8,723 nt of DNA from an uncultured Chloroflexota bacterium (lineage in GTDB: Bacteria; Chloroflexota; Anaerolineae; Aggregatilineales; Phototrophicaceae). Where the stretch lies: positions 1 to 8,723 of the forward strand of contig CALMDI010000404.1 in the NCBI GenBank assembly GCA_937864975.1. The letters are read 5' to 3'. Position 1 is the stretch's first letter; every line of letters starts with the position of its first letter. The position numbers and the translations under genes were made by a program. Shown here piece by piece: positions 5,760-8,723 of the stretch. A model generated the notes under the pieces. The model saw nothing but the letters and a program-made list of their open reading frames with translations. It was not told the origin of the DNA and did no database searches.

Positions 5760-7216
5760 TGGGCGAACCAGTCGGTCACACCGTGGCTCTGGACGATGCC
5801 GCGCAGCCTTTCGGCGTGACGCCTGCGCTCGTCCGCGGGCATCGTCAGCGCGCGGTGCATCGCCTCGGCGGTGCTGTGAATGTCGTACGGCGAGATGGTG
5901 AGCGCTTCATCGCCCAACTCATAAAACGCCCCCGCCAGTTCAGACAGGATGAGCACGCCGTCCTTCTGGTTGACGAGCGCGCCTTCCTTCGCCACCAGAT
6001 TCATGCCATCCGCGACCGGGTTCACCAGCAGGACGTGGTAAAGCTGCATCGCGGCAATTGCCCGCGCATAGTTGTTGCCGATGATCGTCCGCACGGGTTC
6101 CCAGAGATCATCGCTGAAATCGGCGTTAATCATCGCCGCCGCCGCCATGATCTCCTGAAGATAGGTCTGATATTCACCGACCTCCATGCGCGACGGCACC
6201 AGCAGTTGCAGCATTTTCACCTTGCCGCGATGCTCCGGGTGCGCTTCCAGCAGCGCCCGGTAGGCGATCAGCCCGCGCAGAATGTTCTTGCTCGGCTCGA
6301 TTCGGTCGGTGCGTAAAATCAACTGGTTATCGCCAATCGTATGCAGAAGCTGCGCCTTGAGCAGGCGCGTTTGCGGCTCGTGCGCCAGCGCCTGAACTTT
6401 GTCGACGTCAATCGTAATGGGATAGGCGCTCGCATAGACCCGACGTTCCCGGTAGTCCAGAAATTCACGACTGCCATGAGAATGCGCGTCTTCCAGATAG
6501 AGGCGGCAGGTCTGAATGAAGTTGAAGGCGTCTGTTTTCGTCTGGAAGCCGACACGATCCGATTGCAGCAGGCTTTCGAGCAGCGCGCGCCGCATGGGAA
6601 CTGGCAGGACGCGCCACGCATCGGGACCGGGCCACGGAATGTGGATGAACGGCTGAATCTGGACGCCAGCCCCAAGCCGCTCGCGCAGGAATCCCGGCAC
6701 GAGGTAGAGGTGGTAATCCTGCGGAAAGATGATCAAGGGGCGGTCGGTCTGTGGAATGCTCTCGGCGATGGCGTCGGCAAACTGCCGGTTGACCGCGACG
6801 TAGCCTTCCTCCCACGCTGCCCAGGTTTCGCGCGTAATCAGCGGATGGCGCGGGGAATCCCACAACTCGTGCTGGATAAACCACAGCAGCGGGTTCGAGA
6901 TGACGTTGTAGTACATTTTGTAGCGCCGCCGGTCGGGGGTAATCATCTTCAGGCGCATGTTGCCCACCTGCTGCGGCTTGCCCTCGTGGCGCTGCGCCCA
7001 TTCCTGATCGTCTTTGCTCAGCGCCGCCGAAATCCACAGCACGTCGTTGGTTTCCGCCAGCGCCGCCAGCGCCGTGACCAGACCGCCTTCACCGCGTTTG
7101 GAAGCGACTTGATCGTTGGGCTTGTGTTTGAAGGCATAAGGTCCCCGGTTGGACGCAATGACGATCAAAGGCTCAGCGCCCGAACGCCCCGCGCTGGACG
7201 TGGGTGCGTTGGTCAT
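5618..7216 (-). CDS. otsA: Trehalose-6-phosphate synthase (GT20), with overprinted C-terminal tail
   Basis: Transfers glucose from a nucleotide sugar to glucose 6-phosphate, giving trehalose 6-phosphate for OtsB. Family features: SNRGPYAF at 22-29 and GEGGL at 42-46 (nucleotide-sugar loop), YYNVISNPLLW at 102-112 (acceptor-pocket Tyr and Trp), FPQDYHL at 164-170, PFIHIPWPGPD at 189-199, the Arg305/Lys310 pair in TDRIEPSK, and NPVADGMNLVAKE at 399-411 with Asp403 and Glu411. The ATG has AGGAG six bases upstream. At 532 residues it is somewhat long. The conserved domain ends near residue 492, and the remaining ~40 residues are rich in Ser, Thr, Pro and Asp and are coded opposite the 3' end of otsB. 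GT20 also contains glucosylglycerol-phosphate and validoxylamine synthases, but the otsB neighbour favours trehalose. The gene has its own upstream region of 250 bases with several inverted repeats. Confidence 0.93.
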   Translation of the reverse strand: MTNAPTSSAGRSGAEPLIVIASNRGPYAFKHKPNDQVASKRGEGGLVTALAALAETNDVLWISAALSKDDQEWAQRHEGKPQQVGNMRLKMITPDRRRYKMYYNVISNPLLWFIQHELWDSPRHPLITRETWAAWEEGYVAVNRQFADAIAESIPQTDRPLIIFPQDYHLYLVPGFLRERLGAGVQIQPFIHIPWPGPDAWRVLPVPMRRALLESLLQSDRVGFQTKTDAFNFIQTCRLYLEDAHSHGSREFLDYRERRVYASAYPITIDVDKVQALAHEPQTRLLKAQLLHTIGDNQLILRTDRIEPSKNILRGLIAYRALLEAHPEHRGKVKMLQLLVPSRMEVGEYQTYLQEIMAAAAMINADFSDDLWEPVRTIIGNNYARAIAAMQLYHVLLVNPVADGMNLVAKEGALVNQKDGVLILSELAGAFYELGDEALTISPYDIHSTAEAMHRALTMPADERRRHAERLRGIVQSHGVTDWFAHQVEDALQALRSHDRKASTPDTPDTSTSAVSRTDSGVPGTSTPTASV

Positions 7217-7315
7217 CGTTGGCTCCTCTCAATCTCGGACGTTGTTCCCGCGGCGTTGAGGATGGGAACAAAGACAACTGCTGGATGATATCTGGCTTGA
7301 AATACGTAAAACGAG

Positions 7316-7334
7316 GGAAATACCCGCGTATTCC
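7316..7334. repeat. Imperfect palindrome upstream of otsA
   Basis: GGAAaTAC and GTATTCC pair over seven bases with one extra A, around a CCGC centre. It lies about 100 bases ahead of the otsA ATG. A candidate regulator site or leader hairpin. Confidence 0.3.
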
Positions 7335-7344
7335 GAATTTAGAA

Positions 7345-7357
7345 CTTACTATGTAAG
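7345..7357. repeat. Short perfect inverted repeat CTTAC-TAT-GTAAG
   Basis: Five-base arms around a three-base centre, falling inside the spacer of the weak promoter proposed for otsA. Short enough to occur by chance. Confidence 0.25.
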
Positions 7358-7390
7358 CTCGTGAATTTCAACCCTTCAGCGCCGATGATA

Positions 7391-7405
7391 GCCTGTTTGA
7401 CAGGC
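7391..7405. repeat. Perfect inverted repeat GCCTGT-TTG-ACAGGC
   Basis: Six-base arms around a three-base centre, extendable by GAT/ATC with one bulged A at 7390. It lies about 60 bases past the DUF421 stop. In the minus direction it is followed by TATCATCGGC rather than a T-run, so a standard intrinsic terminator is not supported; an operator or an atypical terminator is possible. Confidence 0.4.
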
Positions 7406-7466
7406 ATCGATTGTTATTGCATGATCTCTACAGGAAATCTTAATCGTTCTTAGAGCGTATGGCGGG

Positions 7467-7994
7467 TCACGAGTCGCTGCGCGTTTGATGTGGGTGGCGA
7501 ATGCGCTTGATGTGGGTGCTGGTGGGCACGACGCTGATCGAGCCGTCAATCTCCAGCACCACCATCTCGACCTCGCTCACCTCGGCAAATCCATGCTCGC
7601 GCAGGGCGGCGTGCAGCGTGTCCTCGTCGATGGCTTCGCGCTTCAGCGCCGCCGGCTGAAGCTCGCCGTGCAGCACGAGCACGGTGGGCGTGCCCTGCAA
7701 CAGCCGCCGCAGGCGCGGCGAGCGCAGCCGTAACGTGGCAACCAGCACGTTCATCGCGACGAGCGTGCCGCCCGCCACCAGCCCGCCGACAATCGAGACG
7801 TCCGCGCCGACCATGGAGCTTTGGACGGCGTTTGCCAGCAACAACAGCAGCACCAGGTCAAAGGCGTTCATCTGCCCGATCTCGCGCTTGCCCGATAGGC
7901 GTAACGCGATCAGGACGAGGAGATAGACGAGCGCGGCGCGGAACATAATTTCGAGAACTGGCTCGCCGAGGTTGAGGAGGTTACCAGGTGACAT
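7467..7994 (-). CDS. DUF421 / YetF-like membrane protein
   Basis: Predicted integral membrane protein of 175 residues with unknown biochemical role; YetF relatives are widespread. N-terminal hydrophobic segments lie at about 15-32, 45-60 and 66-88, separated by the family-typical RLSGKREIGQM at 32-42. A cytoplasmic-type C-terminal domain follows (GTPTVLVLHGELQ at 101-113, then a mixed alpha/beta stretch ending in MVVLEIDGSISVVP at 144-157), the usual DUF421 layout. The ATG at 7994 is 11 bases after the restriction-endonuclease-like stop and has no recognisable Shine-Dalgarno sequence, unlike its neighbours. The last ~15 codons contain a 22-base out-of-frame tandem duplication. GC content is high, like the genes to the left and unlike the gene upstream. 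Confidence 0.87.
   Translation of the reverse strand: MSPGNLLNLGEPVLEIMFRAALVYLLVLIALRLSGKREIGQMNAFDLVLLLLLANAVQSSMVGADVSIVGGLVAGGTLVAMNVLVATLRLRSPRLRRLLQGTPTVLVLHGELQPAALKREAIDEDTLHAALREHGFAEVSEVEMVVLEIDGSISVVPTSTHIKRIRHPHQTRSDS
7481..7518. repeat. 22-base-period direct repeat in the DUF421 gene end
   Basis: GCGTTTGATGTGGGTG (7481-7496) and GCGCTTGATGTGGGTG (7503-7518) match at 15 of 16 positions. The period of 22 is not a multiple of three, so the two copies are read in different frames and give an altered, basic C-terminal tail. Confidence 0.6.
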
Positions 7995-8005
7995 AGTCGG
8001 GATTT

Positions 8006-8723
8006 CTAAGCTTCACTTTCGAGTGCTTTACGCAGCGTTAAAAACACCTCTTTAATAGAATCGCTGACGGCACTCTCTGGCTCAGCGAGCAGCAACTGTT
8101 GATAGGTTTCAAGGTATATTAGTCGAAGTCGGTGGAAAAGGTGTAGGAAATGTCTCAGAAAACTGAGACAGTCGAGAATGACAACTTCTACTCCTCCAGT
8201 GCGCTCGTAGACCGAGGCAGCATATTTACTTACCCCTTCTTCGATGACATCCGTAGTAATAAAGATATAGTTGTCAACTGCCCTCTCTAAATGAGCGATC
8301 TTTTGTAATCCACGTTCAATATCCTCTATCGTGACTTGGCGTGTTTTCATCTCATAGCATGTGACGATTCTGTCGTCATTAATCAAGGTAATCTCTAAGT
8401 CACCAAGCGCCCCTGTTTGCTCATCTGCGGCATTATGCGAATGTAAGGGAAGGATACGCTCCCCTAAATAGGCGGAAGCACACTGGTAAGCTGCCGCTAC
8501 AACGAGAACGGGAAGCCGACTTGTCCCTTTTAATTTGATGTGCTGCCCGATGAGTTCAATTATTTGCTCGGTGGATAAAGGGATGCGATCTTCAGAGGCA
8601 GCTAAATCCGCTAATAAACTTTCCATTCTTTGAATTTTTTCGTCTCTTACGGTGAGGAGACAACGCACCACTTCAGCCAGGAGAACAGCCGCTGAGATAC
8701 GTGCTGCATACACATCGTCCAGG
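8006..8723 (-). CDS. SacI-family type II restriction endonuclease-like protein, C-terminal part (5' end beyond right edge)
   Basis: The frame is open to the right edge (it begins LDDVYAARIS), so the start is probably outside; a GTG at 8713 is a less likely start, giving 235 residues. Numbering from that codon, GDLEITLINDDRIVTCYEMK (104-123) has the layout of a PD-(D/E)XK nuclease core, with Asp105, Glu121 and Lys123 as the likely metal-binding and catalytic residues. HSHNAADEQTGALGD (91-105) and FLRHFLHLFHRLR (185-197) match my memory of the SacI restriction enzyme family, whose type member cuts GAGCTC. The specificity of this protein cannot be read from sequence. The gene is much AT-richer than its neighbours (26 of 60 bases are G/C at 8281-8340, against 45 of 60 at 7681-7740). 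A partner DNA methyltransferase is expected beyond the right edge. Confidence 0.72.
   Translation of the reverse strand, partial: LDDVYAARISAAVLLAEVVRCLLTVRDEKIQRMESLLADLAASEDRIPLSTEQIIELIGQHIKLKGTSRLPVLVVAAAYQCASAYLGERILPLHSHNAADEQTGALGDLEITLINDDRIVTCYEMKTRQVTIEDIERGLQKIAHLERAVDNYIFITTDVIEEGVSKYAASVYERTGGVEVVILDCLSFLRHFLHLFHRLRLIYLETYQQLLLAEPESAVSDSIKEVFLTLRKALESEA

Larger units (their letters stand above)
7217..7466. other. AT-richer intergenic region upstream of otsA
   Basis: No open frame or RNA gene is apparent in these 250 bases, which separate otsA from the end of the DUF421 gene (both minus strand). Three inverted repeats lie between 7316 and 7405. A weak minus-strand promoter can be drawn as TTCACG (7365-7360), 18 bases, TAAATT (7341-7336), with a leader near 110 bases to otsA. 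It is only a guess. The otsA ribosome-binding site AGGAG is at 7227-7223. Confidence 0.5.

Noticed and set aside
6341..7288. Plus-strand open frame of 315 codons opposite otsA
   Set aside because: It lies antisense to conserved GT20 motifs, has the same low-information composition, and has no supporting start signal.
7391..7405. Intrinsic terminator for the DUF421 gene
   Set aside because: The hairpin is good, but no T-run follows in the direction of transcription, so I list it only as an inverted repeat.
7217..7466. tRNA or small RNA gene in the intergenic region
   Set aside because: I could not find a cloverleaf, a convincing promoter-terminator pair or a long stem, only short inverted repeats.
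7481..7518. CRISPR-like repeat
   Set aside because: There are only two copies, spaced by six bases, and they lie inside a coding gene.

Overview
The window is GC-rich, densely coded bacterial DNA. Seven protein genes are supported, and two of them run off the edges. Gene types and composition (a YufO/YufP-type nucleoside/sugar ABC cassette, a DUF4037 protein, GT20 plus HAD trehalose genes, a DUF421 membrane protein) fit an environmental bacterium of the Chloroflexota (Anaerolineae-like) sort. That placement is my inference from gene style, not from a marker gene. No RNA gene, insertion sequence or CRISPR array is visible.

Left part (1-2157, minus strand): an ABC transporter operon. A double-domain ATPase of the nucleoside/simple-sugar uptake class is followed, with a stop/start overlap, by a permease cut by the left edge. 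A plausible promoter with an internal inverted repeat lies in the 142-base gap ahead of the ATPase. No BMP-family binding protein is in view.

Centre-left (2300-4843, minus strand): a tight two-gene unit. A DUF4037 nucleotidyltransferase-like protein is followed 9 bases later by an asparagine-synthase-like enzyme. The latter has lost the N-terminal half of its glutaminase domain, including the catalytic cysteine, and carries an altered GxGxDE motif. This is the best candidate for an undescribed small system: an ATP-using amide/amine ligase paired with a putative nucleotidyltransferase. Its substrate cannot be read from the sequence.

Centre (4844-7216): trehalose synthesis. otsB (trehalose-6-phosphate phosphatase, plus) and otsA (trehalose-6-phosphate synthase, minus) face each other and overlap tail to tail by 142 bases. 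The last ~46 residues of OtsA are written antisense to the end of otsB. A palindrome in the 106-base divergent region covers the facing -35 elements of predicted promoters for otsB and the DUF4037 operon, suggesting shared control.

Right part (7217-8723): a 250-base AT-richer intergenic region upstream of otsA holds three small inverted repeats. Beyond it lie a DUF421/YetF-like membrane protein (minus) and, 11 bases further, the 3' part of a gene resembling SacI-family type II restriction endonucleases. The restriction gene is visibly AT-richer than everything to its left, which suggests horizontal gain, with the composition boundary close to base 8000.
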